This document shows, piece after piece, positions 1 to 9,315 of a stretch of DNA of 42,276 nt. Within the stretch, counting starts at the first letter, position 1. The number at the start of each line of letters is the position of its first letter. Source of the DNA: Burkholderia aenigmatica (GTDB taxonomy: Bacteria > Pseudomonadota > Gammaproteobacteria > Burkholderiales > Burkholderiaceae); contig NZ_CABVQC010000078.1 in NCBI RefSeq assembly GCF_902499175.1, positions 1 to 42,276 of the forward strand, given 5' to 3'. The notes below the pieces were generated by a model. It had not been told where the DNA came from. It ran no database searches and saw only the letters and a program-made list of their open reading frames with translations. Made by a program: the position numbers and the translations under genes.

Positions 1-335
1 AACCAGCGGCGACCGCGCGGCTGCGGCTGCGGCTGCGGCTGCGGCTGCGGCTGCGGTCGGGCTTCGGGCCGGGGCGCCGGTTCCGGGCGGGACAACACCC
101 CGACAGCCGCCTCGTCCGCCACCGGCAGGCTTGCCAGAATGCGCGCCCGCAGTTCGTCCGGCGCCCGATGGTAGTCGGCCTGCCGCACGGCCCGCCCCAG
201 CGCGACGATTCGCGCGCGCTCGCGGCGGCACGCTTCGCACCCTTCGACATGCTGCTGGACCCGCAACGCATCGGGCGCCGACAGCTCGCGGTCGACGTCC
301 GCGTCCAGCAACGCTCGCGCTTCGTTACAGTCCAT
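1..335 (-). CDS. zinc-finger anti-sigma factor (partial, 3' end outside window)
   Basis: This is the first 111 residues of a protein that runs off the left edge. It starts at an ATG that overlaps the end of the upstream sigma-factor gene by 11 bases, so the two are translationally coupled. The N-terminus begins MDCNEARALLDADVD and carries HVEGCEAC near residues 29-36, the His-x3-Cys-x2-Cys pattern of zf-HC2 anti-sigma domains. Such proteins hold their partner ECF sigma factor inactive, often with the sensor part beyond a membrane segment; that part is not in the window. From about residue 88 the sequence turns proline-rich and includes six Pro-Gln repeats encoded by a perfect hexanucleotide repeat (21-56). 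Family assignment is good; the signal sensed is unknown. Confidence 0.8.
   Translation of the reverse strand, partial: MDCNEARALLDADVDRELSAPDALRVQQHVEGCEACRRERARIVALGRAVRQADYHRAPDELRARILASLPVADEAAVGVLSRPEPAPRPEARPQPQPQPQPQPQPRGRRW
21..56. repeat. hexanucleotide tandem repeat (CTGCGG)x6
   Basis: Six perfect copies of CTGCGG lie in tandem. On the minus strand they are read in frame as alternating Pro-Gln inside the anti-sigma factor. Because the unit is 6 bp, slippage would add or remove Pro-Gln pairs without breaking the frame. Confidence 0.9.
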
Positions 336-966
336 CGATCGCCTCCGATGCGGTTCCGCCAGCCGGCGTACGGCCCGGCCTGCCTTCGACCGCCGGTGCC
401 GGCGCGCCGCCCAGCAACGCGGCGAGCTTGCGCCGGCCACGTGCCAGACGCGACATCACCGTGCCGACCGGCACGTCCGCGATCGCCGCAATCTCGCGGT
501 AGCTCAGGTCCTCCATCTCGCGCAGCACCAGCACCTCGCGATACTCAGGCGGCAGCTTCGCGAGCGCCTCGTTCACGAGCCGCACGTTCTCGCCACGCAG
601 CAGGTGCGCAAGCGGATCGTCGGTGGCCGGTTGCCAGTCGTCGGGTACGTCGGTGTCGTCGAGCGTGTCGGGCAGCGCGACCTCGTGCGCATGCGTGCGG
701 CGACGCCATTCCGTGTACCAGGTGTGGCGCACGATCGTCAGCAGCCACGGCCGCGCGTTGTCGCCGCGGCACGAATCGACGAAGCGCAGCGCGCGCATGC
801 ACGCATCCTGGACGACGTCGTCCGCATCGCCGGCACTGCCGCTCAGCCAGCGCGCGAGGTTGTACGCGGCGTCGAGATGCGGCAACACGAGCGCGCGAAA
901 CCGCTCGCCGCGCGCAACCGCGTCGTCCGCCGACCGCTCTTCGACCGCCTGTCCGGCTTGCCCCAC
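325..966 (-). CDS. ECF-family RNA polymerase sigma factor
   Basis: The 213-residue protein has the two-domain layout of ECF sigma factors. Region 2 contains DADDVVQDACMRALRF and region 4 contains LPPEYREVLVLREMEDLSYR followed by a helix-turn-helix with VPVGTVMSRLARGRRKL. I chose the GTG at 966 because GGGAGG lies four bases upstream and no ATG in this frame precedes region 2; a longer reading frame continues upstream but is low-complexity shadow. The gene overlaps the anti-sigma gene downstream, the usual pairing. A GGGAATAAAC box about 105 bases upstream of the start may be an autoregulated promoter. The target regulon cannot be read from this window. Confidence 0.85.
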   Translation of the reverse strand: MGQAGQAVEERSADDAVARGERFRALVLPHLDAAYNLARWLSGSAGDADDVVQDACMRALRFVDSCRGDNARPWLLTIVRHTWYTEWRRRTHAHEVALPDTLDDTDVPDDWQPATDDPLAHLLRGENVRLVNEALAKLPPEYREVLVLREMEDLSYREIAAIADVPVGTVMSRLARGRRKLAALLGGAPAPAVEGRPGRTPAGGTASEAIDGL

Positions 967-1070
967 ATGGCCTCCCTGGTCCCGGCGGCCGAAGCCGCGC
1001 CCGTTCCGCGCACGGCGCCCGGACAGACCGGCAACGTGCGCGCTCGATGACCTTACCGCCGTTGCGTCGA

Positions 1071-1080
1071 GTTTATTCCC
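1071..1080 (-). promoter_or_regulatory. candidate ECF-type promoter box GGGAATAAAC
   Basis: On the minus strand, upstream of the sigma-factor gene, GGGAATAAAC is followed about 15 bases later by TAAGGTC. ECF sigma factors usually recognise short -35 boxes with a GGAA-like core and transcribe their own operon, so this is a reasonable autoregulatory element. The assignment is inference. Confidence 0.35.
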
Positions 1081-1147
1081 GCGCCGTGCGCCGGACGCGT
1101 AAAAAATCGTCGGGCGATCCGGTGGCTGGACCGTCCGTCCGCGCCGG

Positions 1148-2059
1148 TTACGGCGTGGTGCTCCAGTAACCGGGGCTGGCGTAAGCGGCACGCAGGTAGT
1201 CGATGAAGTAGCGCACGCGCGCCGGCACGTAGCGCTGCTGCGGGTAGACCGCGAGGATGTCGTAGTCGGGCAGCGCATACTCGTCGAGCACGGTCTCGAG
1301 TTCGCCCGTCTCGAGCTGCGCGGCGATTTCCCACGTCGAGCGCCAGCCGAGCCCGAGGCCTTCGGCCACCCAGCGGTGCAGCAGCTCGCCGTCGTTGCAG
1401 TCGAGATTGCCCGCCACGCGCATCGTCGCGATCTTGCCGTGGCGCTGGAAATACCAGCCGCGGTTCTGCCCGCCCTGCAGGTTGAACGCGAGGCAGTTGT
1501 GCTTGAGCAGGTCGTCGAGCGACTTCGGCCGGCCATGCCGGCGGAAATACTCGGGCGTGCCGCACACGACGCGCCGGTTCGACGCAAGCTTCACCGCGAC
1601 GAAGTTCGGATCGACAGCGCCGCCGATCCGGATCGACAGGTCATAGCCCTCGCGCACCAGATCGACGACGCGGTCGGTCAGGTTGAACGACAGTTGCATC
1701 TCGGGCTTGTCGACCAGAAAACCGGGGGCGTGCGGCGCGACGTGCTTGCGCCCGAACGCGGCGGGCGCGGACACGATCAGGTGCCCGCTGACCGCGCGCC
1801 GCCCGGCGGCCAGCTCGTTCTCGGCCTGGTCCCATTCGGACAGGAGGCCGCGGCAGCGCTCGAGGAACGCGGCGCCCTCCTCGCTGACCACCAGCCGCCG
1901 CGTCGAGCGGTACATCAGCTTCACGCCGAGACGCTTTTCGAGCGCGTCGATGCGCCGCCCGAGCACGACCGGCGACACCCCCTCCTCGAGCGCCGCCGCC
2001 GCGAGGCTGCCGGCATCGGCCACCCGCACGAACGTCTCGATCTGCTTGAAGCGATCCAT
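1148..2059 (-). CDS. LysR-family transcriptional regulator
   Basis: A 303-residue LTTR. The N-terminal winged helix-turn-helix begins MDRFKQIETFVRVADAGSLA and includes GRRIDALEKRLGVKLMYRST; an effector-binding domain follows (about residues 90-295). A longer frame extends upstream, but this ATG is preceded by GGAGACGGGAG and matches where LTTRs begin. The gene diverges from gcl across a 172-bp gap, the classic arrangement of an LTTR with its target operon, so it probably responds to an intermediate of glyoxylate or allantoin metabolism. The gap holds an AT-rich imperfect dyad at 2120-2138 (CTTTT...AAAAAG) that could be its binding site. Family call is secure, target and ligand are inferred. 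Confidence 0.9.
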   Translation of the reverse strand: MDRFKQIETFVRVADAGSLAAAALEEGVSPVVLGRRIDALEKRLGVKLMYRSTRRLVVSEEGAAFLERCRGLLSEWDQAENELAAGRRAVSGHLIVSAPAAFGRKHVAPHAPGFLVDKPEMQLSFNLTDRVVDLVREGYDLSIRIGGAVDPNFVAVKLASNRRVVCGTPEYFRRHGRPKSLDDLLKHNCLAFNLQGGQNRGWYFQRHGKIATMRVAGNLDCNDGELLHRWVAEGLGLGWRSTWEIAAQLETGELETVLDEYALPDYDILAVYPQQRYVPARVRYFIDYLRAAYASPGYWSTTP

Positions 2060-2153
2060 CTCCCGTCTCCGTCTCTGTTCCGACACCGGCGGAAAGCCCC
2101 GTCCGGCCGTCATTCCATACTTTTAGTTTCGAAAAAAGCGACTCCGGCGGATC

Positions 2154-2182
2154 TTATCAAACCTTTCCTGCAACCCTAAAGT
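2154..2182 (+). promoter_or_regulatory. candidate sigma70 promoter of the gcl operon
   Basis: TTATCA (2154-2159) and TAAAGT (2177-2182) are separated by 17 bases, about 50 bases upstream of the gcl ATG. Each box matches consensus at four of six positions. It lies next to the AT-rich dyad at 2120-2138, consistent with activation by the divergent LysR protein. Confidence 0.45.
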
Positions 2183-2231
2183 GTCCCCAACAGACCGATT
2201 TGCAAGATCCATCACATTCAAGGAGACATTC

Positions 2232-4007
<1,776 letters not shown>

Positions 4008-4054
4008 AGCGCACGACATTTTTGACTGACTGACCGACCGAAGAGGCTTAGCTC

Positions 4055-4864
4055 ATGCCGAAGTTTGCTGCAAACCTGACCATGCTGTTCAACGAAGTGC
4101 CGTTCCTCGACCGCTTCAAGGCGGCCGCCGATGCGGGCTTCGACGCCGTCGAGTTCCTGTTCCCGTATCCGTACGCGAAAGAGGAACTCGCCGAGCGGCT
4201 CGAGACGCATCGCCTGCGCCTCGTGCTGCACAACCTGCCGGCCGGCAACTGGGACCAGGGCGAACGCGGCATCGCGTGCCTGCCCGATCGTGTCGGCGAA
4301 TTCCAGGACGGGGTCGGCCGTGCGATCGAGTACGCGAAGGCGCTGAAGGTACCGCAGTTGAACTGCCTCGTCGGCATCCCGTCGGCGAGCACTGCACGCG
4401 ACAAGACGTTCGTCACGATCGTCGACAACCTGCGCTTTGCGGCCGATGCGCTCAAGCGCGAAGGCATCCGCCTGCTCGTCGAGCCGTGCAACAGCTTCGA
4501 CATCCCGGGCTTCGCGCTGAACCGCTCGTCGGAAGGGCTCGACGTGATCCGCGCGGTCGGCTCGGACAACCTGTTCCTGCAGTACGACATCTATCACATG
4601 CAGCGCATGGAAGGCGAACTGGCCGCGACGATCGAACGCAACCTCGCCTCGATCGGCCACGTCCAGCTCGCGGACAACCCGGGCCGCAACGAGCCGGGCA
4701 CGGGCGAGATCAACTACGCGTTCCTGTTCGCGCTGCTCGACCGGCTCGGCTATGCCGGCTACGTCGGCTGCGAATACAAGCCCCGCACCACCACGACGGA
4801 AGGCCTCGGCTGGCTGCAAAGCGTCGCCGGCTGCGCAGCCGGTTCGGCGCGCCGCGCCGCCTGA
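4055..4864 (+). CDS. hyi: hydroxypyruvate isomerase
   Basis: A 269-residue TIM-barrel protein of the xylose-isomerase-like family, close to the roughly 258 residues of known Hyi proteins. It interconverts hydroxypyruvate and tartronate semialdehyde. The N-terminus MPKFAANLTMLFNEVPFLDR is typical of the family, and metal-site segments such as LLVEPCNSFDIPG, LQYDIYHMQRMEG and GYVGCEYKP are present. The last about ten residues (CAAGSARRAA) look like a non-conserved tail. It lies 47 bases after gcl and 41 bases before glxR, so the three genes are probably co-transcribed. Confidence 0.95.
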   Translation: MPKFAANLTMLFNEVPFLDRFKAAADAGFDAVEFLFPYPYAKEELAERLETHRLRLVLHNLPAGNWDQGERGIACLPDRVGEFQDGVGRAIEYAKALKVPQLNCLVGIPSASTARDKTFVTIVDNLRFAADALKREGIRLLVEPCNSFDIPGFALNRSSEGLDVIRAVGSDNLFLQYDIYHMQRMEGELAATIERNLASIGHVQLADNPGRNEPGTGEINYAFLFALLDRLGYAGYVGCEYKPRTTTTEGLGWLQSVAGCAAGSARRAA

Positions 4865-4905
4865 GCACCGCCCTTTCCGCATACGCCCCTATAGGAGACT
4901 TTCAC

Positions 4906-5796
4906 ATGGCAACCATCGGTTTCATCGGCCTCGGCATCATGGGCGCGCACATGGCGCGCAACCTGCTCAAGGGCGACCACCAGCTCGTCGTGAACGGCGC
5001 ATTCCCGATCCCGGACGACCTGCGCGCCAGCGCGAAGGTCGTCTCGAACTCGACCGAAGTCGCGCAGAACGCGGACATCATCATCGCGATGGTGCCGGAT
5101 ACGCCGGACGTGCGTAACGTGCTGTTCGCCGACGACGGCGTCGCGAAGGGCCTGACGGCCGGCAAGCTCGTGATCGACATGAGCTCGATCTCGCCGCTCG
5201 ACACGCAGGAATTCGCAAAGCAGATCAACGCACTCGGTTGCGACTACCTCGACGCGCCGGTGTCCGGCGGCGAAGTCGGCGCACGCGAAGCGACGCTGAC
5301 GATCATGGTCGGCGGCCCGGAACAGGCATTCGAGCGCGCGAAGCCGCTGTTCGAGAAGATGGGCAAGAACATCACGCTCGTCGGCGACAACGGCGCGGGC
5401 CAGACCTGCAAGGTCGCGAACCAGATCATCGTCGCGCTGAACATCGAAGCGGTCGGCGAAGCGCTGCTGTTCGCCGCCCGCTCGGGCGCGGATCCGGAGC
5501 GCGTGCGCCAGGCGCTGATGGGCGGCTTCGCCGCATCGCGCATCCTCGAAGTGCACGGCGCGCGGATGACGAAGCGCACGTTCGATCCGGGCTTCCGCAT
5601 CGAGCTGCACCAGAAGGACCTGAACCTCGCGCTCGACGGCGCACGCAAGCTCGGCCTCGCACTGCCGCACACGGCCAGCGCGCAACAGCTGTTCAGCGTG
5701 TGCGCGGCGCACGGCGGCAAGGCATGGGATCACTCGGCGCTCGTGCGTGCGCTCGAGATCATGTCGAACTTCGAGATCGAGAAGACGGCAGGCTGA
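4906..5796 (+). CDS. glxR: 2-hydroxy-3-oxopropionate (tartronate semialdehyde) reductase
   Basis: A 296-residue beta-hydroxyacid dehydrogenase that reduces tartronate semialdehyde to D-glycerate with NAD(P)H. The Rossmann motif GLGIMG lies at residues 8-13 (MATIGFIGLGIMGAHMARNL). The substrate loop DAPVSGGEVGAREATLTIM and the catalytic-lysine helix GAGQTCKVANQIIVALN (near residue 170) are intact. The start follows AGGAGA. It is the third gene of the glyoxylate block; the glycerate kinase needed next is not in the window. Confidence 0.96.
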   Translation: MATIGFIGLGIMGAHMARNLLKGDHQLVVNGAFPIPDDLRASAKVVSNSTEVAQNADIIIAMVPDTPDVRNVLFADDGVAKGLTAGKLVIDMSSISPLDTQEFAKQINALGCDYLDAPVSGGEVGAREATLTIMVGGPEQAFERAKPLFEKMGKNITLVGDNGAGQTCKVANQIIVALNIEAVGEALLFAARSGADPERVRQALMGGFAASRILEVHGARMTKRTFDPGFRIELHQKDLNLALDGARKLGLALPHTASAQQLFSVCAAHGGKAWDHSALVRALEIMSNFEIEKTAG

Positions 5797-5838
5797 ACGC
5801 GGGCCGCCTCGCGCGACCGCCTTCTGTAGATGCAGCAA

Positions 5839-5974
5839 CGCGTGGTCCGTCGCGATGACGGACACGCGAATGACACACGTGACCGGCACGGCCGGTCGCA
5901 TCGATGCGCGACGCACTCGCGCATCACGGTGGGGCGCCCCGCCTCGCACTGCCGACGGCATGCGGGACGGGGCG
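5839..5974. repeat. four consecutive inverted repeats downstream of glxR
   Basis: Four stem-loops sit side by side: GTCCGTC/GACGGAC (5845-5863, flanked by CGCGT/ACGCG), GACCGGC/GCCGGTC (5881-5897), GATGCGCGA/TCGCGCATC (5903-5925) and CGCCCCG/CGGGGCG (5935-5974). Perfect arms of 7-9 bp packed this tightly are more than GC-rich background would usually give, but I could not calculate the expectation. Confidence 0.6.
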
Positions 5975-6004
5975 AAAAACGCCGCTCTGGGCTGAGAGCG
6001 GCGT
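5975..6004 (-). terminator. intrinsic terminator, minus-strand direction
   Basis: The 10-bp perfect stem ACGCCGCTCT/AGAGCGGCGT with a 6-base loop is followed on the minus strand by TTTTCGCC, giving a five-T run that begins at the last stem base. No annotated minus-strand gene lies upstream before kbp, which is on the other strand, so it may end an unannotated minus-strand transcript between 6005 and about 6200. Confidence 0.55.
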
Positions 6005-6150
6005 GGTGGGGTCCGCAGCGGCACCCGGCGGCGCCGGGGAAGCCTTGGTCGGTCAGACGTCGTCGTCGGGTGTCCGCCTGTCGGATTTCGCGTATTACAT
6101 TTCTTTACGTTCAAGCGTGCGATTTTTCATGCAATCGTCGCGCTGAACGC

Positions 6151-6157
6151 CTACACT
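6151..6157 (+). promoter_or_regulatory. candidate RpoS-type -10 element (CTACACT) for kbp
   Basis: CCTACACTTTC fits the extended -10 favoured by sigma-S (CTAYACT). The E. coli homologue of the downstream gene (ygaU/kbp) is known as a stationary-phase and osmotic-stress gene. No good -35 is seen, which RpoS promoters tolerate. If used, transcription would start near 6164 and the leader would include the hairpin at 6207-6231. Confidence 0.4.
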
Positions 6158-6206
6158 TTCGCCACGCCTTTCGAGAAAACCGCCGCGCTTGCGTTCACCT
6201 CCGGTG

Positions 6207-6231
6207 ACCGCGCCCAGCGCGGTGTTTTTTT
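6207..6231 (+). terminator. intrinsic terminator in the kbp upstream region
   Basis: A 7-bp stem ACCGCGC/GCGCGGT with loop CCA is followed by G and seven Ts. It is a well-formed terminator only 48 bases before the kbp start codon. It may end transcription from the left or act as an attenuator in the kbp leader. Confidence 0.7.
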
Positions 6232-6279
6232 CGCCACTTCACGGCGCGTTTTCTTTTCAACCACCTAAGGAGTGCAACG

Positions 6280-6750
6280 ATGGGTCTTCTTTCGTTTATC
6301 AAAGAGGCGGGTGAAAAACTGCTGGGTCATGCCGACGCACAAGCAGCGGAAGATCCGAATGCCGCAAACCAGACTGCGGCCGATGCCATCAAGAACTACA
6401 TCAACACGCAGGGTCTCGATACGTCGAACCTGACCGTCGCGTTCGACGGCGCGTCGCGCACCGTGACGCTGACGGGCAGCGTCGCCGACCTCGACACGAA
6501 GGCCAAGGTCAAGGTCGCGGCCGGCAACGTGCAGGGCGTCGCAGGTGTCAACGACGACGATCTGCAACCGGACGATCCGGAAGTGCAGTACCACGACGTG
6601 AAGTCGGGCGACACGCTGTCGGCAATCGCCAAGGAAGTCTATGGCGACGCGAACAAGTACCCGGTGATCTTCGAGGCGAACAAGCCGATGCTGTCGAGCC
6701 CGGACCGGATCTACCCGGGCCAGAAGCTCGTGATTCCGCCGCAGTCCTGA
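6280..6750 (+). CDS. kbp: BON and LysM domain protein, potassium-binding protein Kbp/YgaU family
   Basis: A 156-residue protein very similar in layout to E. coli YgaU/Kbp (149 residues). The N-terminus MGLLSFIKEAGEKLLGH matches the family's MGLFNFVKDAGEKL pattern. A BON domain spans about residues 30-90, with DTKAKVKVAAGNVQGVAGV, and a C-terminal LysM domain spans about residues 105-153, with YHDVKSGDTLSAIAKEVYG and ANKPMLSSPDRIYPGQKLVI. Kbp binds K+ in the cytoplasm and is induced by osmotic stress; no signal peptide is present here. The start follows TAAGGAG. The gene stands alone, converging on the asparaginase gene at a two-way terminator. Confidence 0.92.
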   Translation: MGLLSFIKEAGEKLLGHADAQAAEDPNAANQTAADAIKNYINTQGLDTSNLTVAFDGASRTVTLTGSVADLDTKAKVKVAAGNVQGVAGVNDDDLQPDDPEVQYHDVKSGDTLSAIAKEVYGDANKYPVIFEANKPMLSSPDRIYPGQKLVIPPQS

Positions 6751-6775
6751 GCATTCTTGCCGGACTGACGGACGC

Positions 6776-6807
6776 AAAAAATGGCAGGCCGATGGCCTGC
6801 CTTTTTT
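6776..6807. terminator. bidirectional intrinsic terminator between kbp and asparaginase
   Basis: Six As, then the 8-bp perfect stem GGCAGGCC/GGCCTGCC with loop GAT, then six Ts. The A-run and T-run make it work in both directions, as expected between convergent genes. Confidence 0.9.
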
Positions 6808-6851
6808 CATGGTGACGCACGCGGCCCGAGCCGCGCGTATCGGTCAGGCCG

Positions 6852-7874
6852 TCACAGCGTATCGAACCTGCGTTGCAGTTCGTCGCGGCCGTGAATGCCG
6901 TTCGCGAGCGCGAGCATCAGCAACACGCGCGCCTTGAACGGGTTCAGCGACCCTGCGCTCACGAAGCCGAGCGCATCGTCGTTCGCGGCGCCGTTGCGCA
7001 TCACGTGCCCCGACCCGACGCGCGACGCGCGCACCACCGCAACGCCCGCGTTCACCGCATCGGCCAGCGCCGCCTGCAGCGTCGCATGGATCGACCCGTT
7101 GCCCGTGCCCGCGACGACGAGACCGCGCACGCCGGCGGCGACAAGCGCATCCACTGTCGTACGCGTCACGCCCGCATAGCTGGCGACGACTTCGACGGGC
7201 GGCCACGCAGCGGCGATCGCCAGCTGCGTGTCGCGCGATCGCGTGACGCGGCGCGCGAATTCGACCCGGCCGTCCTGCACCCAGCCGAGTGCACCGAGTT
7301 CCGGCGACTGGAACGCGTCGACTGCATAGGTGCTTGTCTTCACGACATCGCGCGCGCCGTGGATCCGGTTGTTGAATGCGACCAGCACGCCCTGCCCGCG
7401 CGCGGACGGATGCGCGGCCACTGTCACCGCGTTCAGCAGGTTCAGCGGGCCGTCGGACGACAGCGCGGTCGCCGGGCGCATCGCGGCCGTCAGCACGACC
7501 GGCTTGTCGCCGTTGACGACCAGGTGCAGCGCATACGCGGTTTCCTCGAGCGTGTCGGTGCCGTGGGTGATCACGATGCCGTCGATCGCCGGATCGGCCA
7601 TCAGCGCGTCGATCCGTGCGGCGAGCGTGTTCCACAGCGGCAGCGCGAGATCCTTGCTGTCGATGCTGGCGATCTGCTCGGCGTCGATGCGCGCGACCGA
7701 CGCGAGCGCCGGCACCGCGTCGACCAGGAAATTGACGCCGAGCGCACCGGCCTGATAGCCGGCCGTGCTGGCCGCGTCAGGCGCGGCGCCGGCGATCGTG
7801 CCGCCGGTGGCGAGCACGGCGATGCGCGGCAGGGCCGCCGCGGACGAAGGGGAGACGGAATTCGGAGTATTCAT
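6852..7874 (-). CDS. L-asparaginase, bacterial type I/II family
   Basis: A 340-residue enzyme that hydrolyses asparagine to aspartate and ammonia. The first signature TGGTIAG lies at residues 23-29, with the nucleophilic Thr at 26, and the second HGTDTLEETAY begins at residue 104, with the Thr106-Asp107 pair. The C-terminal part includes AGTGNGSIH, also typical. The frame continues 24 residues upstream, but MNTPNSVS gives a family-like N-terminus; neither start has a strong ribosome site, so the start is the weak point. There is no clear signal peptide, so it is probably cytoplasmic despite the type II-like motif context. Confidence 0.92.
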   Translation of the reverse strand: MNTPNSVSPSSAAALPRIAVLATGGTIAGAAPDAASTAGYQAGALGVNFLVDAVPALASVARIDAEQIASIDSKDLALPLWNTLAARIDALMADPAIDGIVITHGTDTLEETAYALHLVVNGDKPVVLTAAMRPATALSSDGPLNLLNAVTVAAHPSARGQGVLVAFNNRIHGARDVVKTSTYAVDAFQSPELGALGWVQDGRVEFARRVTRSRDTQLAIAAAWPPVEVVASYAGVTRTTVDALVAAGVRGLVVAGTGNGSIHATLQAALADAVNAGVAVVRASRVGSGHVMRNGAANDDALGFVSAGSLNPFKARVLLMLALANGIHGRDELQRRFDTL

Positions 7875-8024
7875 GGCCGCGATTGTAAAGGCTTGCGGCC
7901 GGGATCCGGCAGGTTCCGGCGCGACGTTCGAGGCCGGCCGGCGCACCTCATGGTTTGTCCCGATCGTCCGGCCGGGCGCGCCGTCAACGGCCGTGGTATC
8001 CGCAACGTTATAGGAAGTGCCGTT

Positions 8025-8053
8025 TTGGTGTTTTCACATTGATTTGCCATAAT
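8025..8053 (+). promoter_or_regulatory. sigma70 promoter of the psiF-like gene
   Basis: TTGGTG (8025-8030), a 17-base spacer and CATAAT (8048-8053) make a good sigma70 promoter about 90 bases upstream of the ATG. I saw no clear Pho box beside it. Confidence 0.6.
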
Positions 8054-8145
8054 CGGAGCGCGCGGCGCGATGCGGCCCTATCCCCATCGCGCGGTGCTTC
8101 GTGACGGCGTCGATAACACGCAATTCACCCCATGGGAGTGTCGAA

Positions 8146-8436
8146 ATGAAAATTCAATCGCTCGTAGCCGCAGTGCTTCTCGGCGGCATGCTGGCTTCCC
8201 CCGCATTCGCGGCGAACAGCCAGCAGGACAAGATGAAGGCCTGTAACACCCAGGCAGCCGGCAAAACGGGCGACGAACGCAAGGCGTTCATGAAGGACTG
8301 CCTGTCGGCGAAGCCCGCGAAAGCAATGTCGCAGCAGGAAAAGATGAAGGCGTGCAACACGCAGGCCACCGGCAAGAAGGGCGACGATCGCAAGGCGTTC
8401 ATGAAGAGCTGCCTGAGCAGCCAGCCGGCCGCCTGA
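8146..8436 (+). CDS. psiF: PsiF-repeat protein, secreted
   Basis: A 96-residue protein with a signal peptide (MKIQSLVAAVLLGGMLASPAFA, cleavage probably after residue 22) followed by two tandem PsiF repeats, each of the form QQ-x-KMKACNTQA-x-GK-x-GD-x-RKAFMK-x-CLS. Each repeat carries two cysteines, which suggests disulfides in the periplasm. PsiF was named for phosphate-starvation induction in E. coli; its biochemical role is unknown. I chose the ATG with GGAG upstream that places the signal peptide at the N-terminus. It has its own promoter and terminator, so it is monocistronic. Confidence 0.9.
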   Translation: MKIQSLVAAVLLGGMLASPAFAANSQQDKMKACNTQAAGKTGDERKAFMKDCLSAKPAKAMSQQEKMKACNTQATGKKGDDRKAFMKSCLSSQPAA

Positions 8437-8456
8437 GTCCCGGCGCTCCCGTCTCG

Positions 8457-8497
8457 AATGCCGCGCACCGCTTCGGCGGGCGCGGCATTGTTGTTTT
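8457..8497 (+). terminator. intrinsic terminator after psiF
   Basis: A 10-bp perfect stem AATGCCGCGC/GCGCGGCATT encloses a 13-base loop that can itself pair, followed by GTTGTTTT. It begins about 20 bases after the stop codon. Confidence 0.75.
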
Positions 8498-8706
8498 CGT
8501 TGCACGCGCATCGACGCACCCCGCCCCCGCGCTTTTGCCACGCGTCCCGCCCCGCTTTCCCGGCCCGCTGGACCGGCACCGCCACATGGTGCGGCAATTC
8601 GCCGCGTTTTCTTCTATGATGGCTGCAACGCGGCCCATCCAAGTACAAGAAGCGCCATCGGGCCGCCCTCGAGACAGACGCGTACGCGCGTCAAACGGAG
8701 GCATGG

Positions 8707-9156
8707 ATGGCATGGAGACAACACCGCTGGTTCCGCCGCTGGCTGATCGTGATCGTATTCTGGGCCGTGCCCGTTGCGATCGTCGCCGTGCGCGAGATCC
8801 GCGAGGAAATGGCGTACAACAAGGCTGACCTGCAGCTCGCGCTGACCACCTGGCAGCTCACCGATGCGCAGCAGGCAGCCGGCGCCGCCGCGAAGTGCCA
8901 CGGGGATCCTGACGAGGCGCGCGCGGTCGGCTGCCCGGCCGACGTGCTCGCCGCCAATGCGCCGCGCCAGCAGGCGGCCCGCGACGAATACGTGGTGCGC
9001 CGCAGCACGCTCGCGAGCTACCTGTGGCATGCGTTCGTCGGCTACTGGGTCGTGCCGGCCGCGTTCCTGTTCGCCTGCGGCGTCGTGATCGCGCTGATCC
9101 GCCGCGCGCTGCGCCGTCCCCCGATCAAGCCGCCTGTTCCGCCCGTCACGCACTGA
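8707..9156 (+). CDS. small two-helix membrane protein, function unknown
   Basis: I do not recognise this 149-residue protein. It has an N-terminal basic stretch (MAWRQHRWFRRW) followed by a membrane segment (LIVIVFWAVPVAIVAV, about residues 13-28), a soluble loop of about 75 residues with two cysteines (CHGDPDEARAVGCPAD), a second membrane segment (VGYWVVPAAFLFACGVVIALI, about residues 111-131) and a basic proline-rich tail. The loop is probably periplasmic by the positive-inside rule. GGAGG lies five bases before this ATG; the overlapping ATG at 8703 is in another frame that is not conserved in style. It seems to stand alone. Confidence 0.7.
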   Translation: MAWRQHRWFRRWLIVIVFWAVPVAIVAVREIREEMAYNKADLQLALTTWQLTDAQQAAGAAAKCHGDPDEARAVGCPADVLAANAPRQQAARDEYVVRRSTLASYLWHAFVGYWVVPAAFLFACGVVIALIRRALRRPPIKPPVPPVTH

Positions 9157-9315
9157 TACGCGCGGCAGGCGCCGCCGTCCGATCGACCGCCGTGTTTCCC
9201 GCATGCCGACCCGACCTCGGCGCGCGGGCGCCGCGTCGTCCGTTGGCGCGCCGCGACATCCCCGCGCGATTTGACGCTTTTTCACGTCGCAACGAAAAGG
9301 GGCTGTAATCCGCTG

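Larger units (their letters stand above)
5797..6279. other. gene-free stretch with clustered stem-loops
   Basis: No convincing reading frame is seen. The stretch holds a run of perfect or near-perfect inverted repeats: 5839-5868 (7-bp stem extended by 5 bp past one bulged base), 5881-5897 (7-bp stem, 3-base loop), 5903-5925 (9-bp stem), 5935-5974 (7-bp outer stem), 5979-6004 (10-bp stem) and 6207-6223 (7-bp stem). The fifth, read on the minus strand, ends in a T-run, and the last, on the plus strand, ends in seven Ts. The stretch may hold a structured 3' region of the glxR transcript, one or more small RNAs, or a repeat element. Confidence 0.6.
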
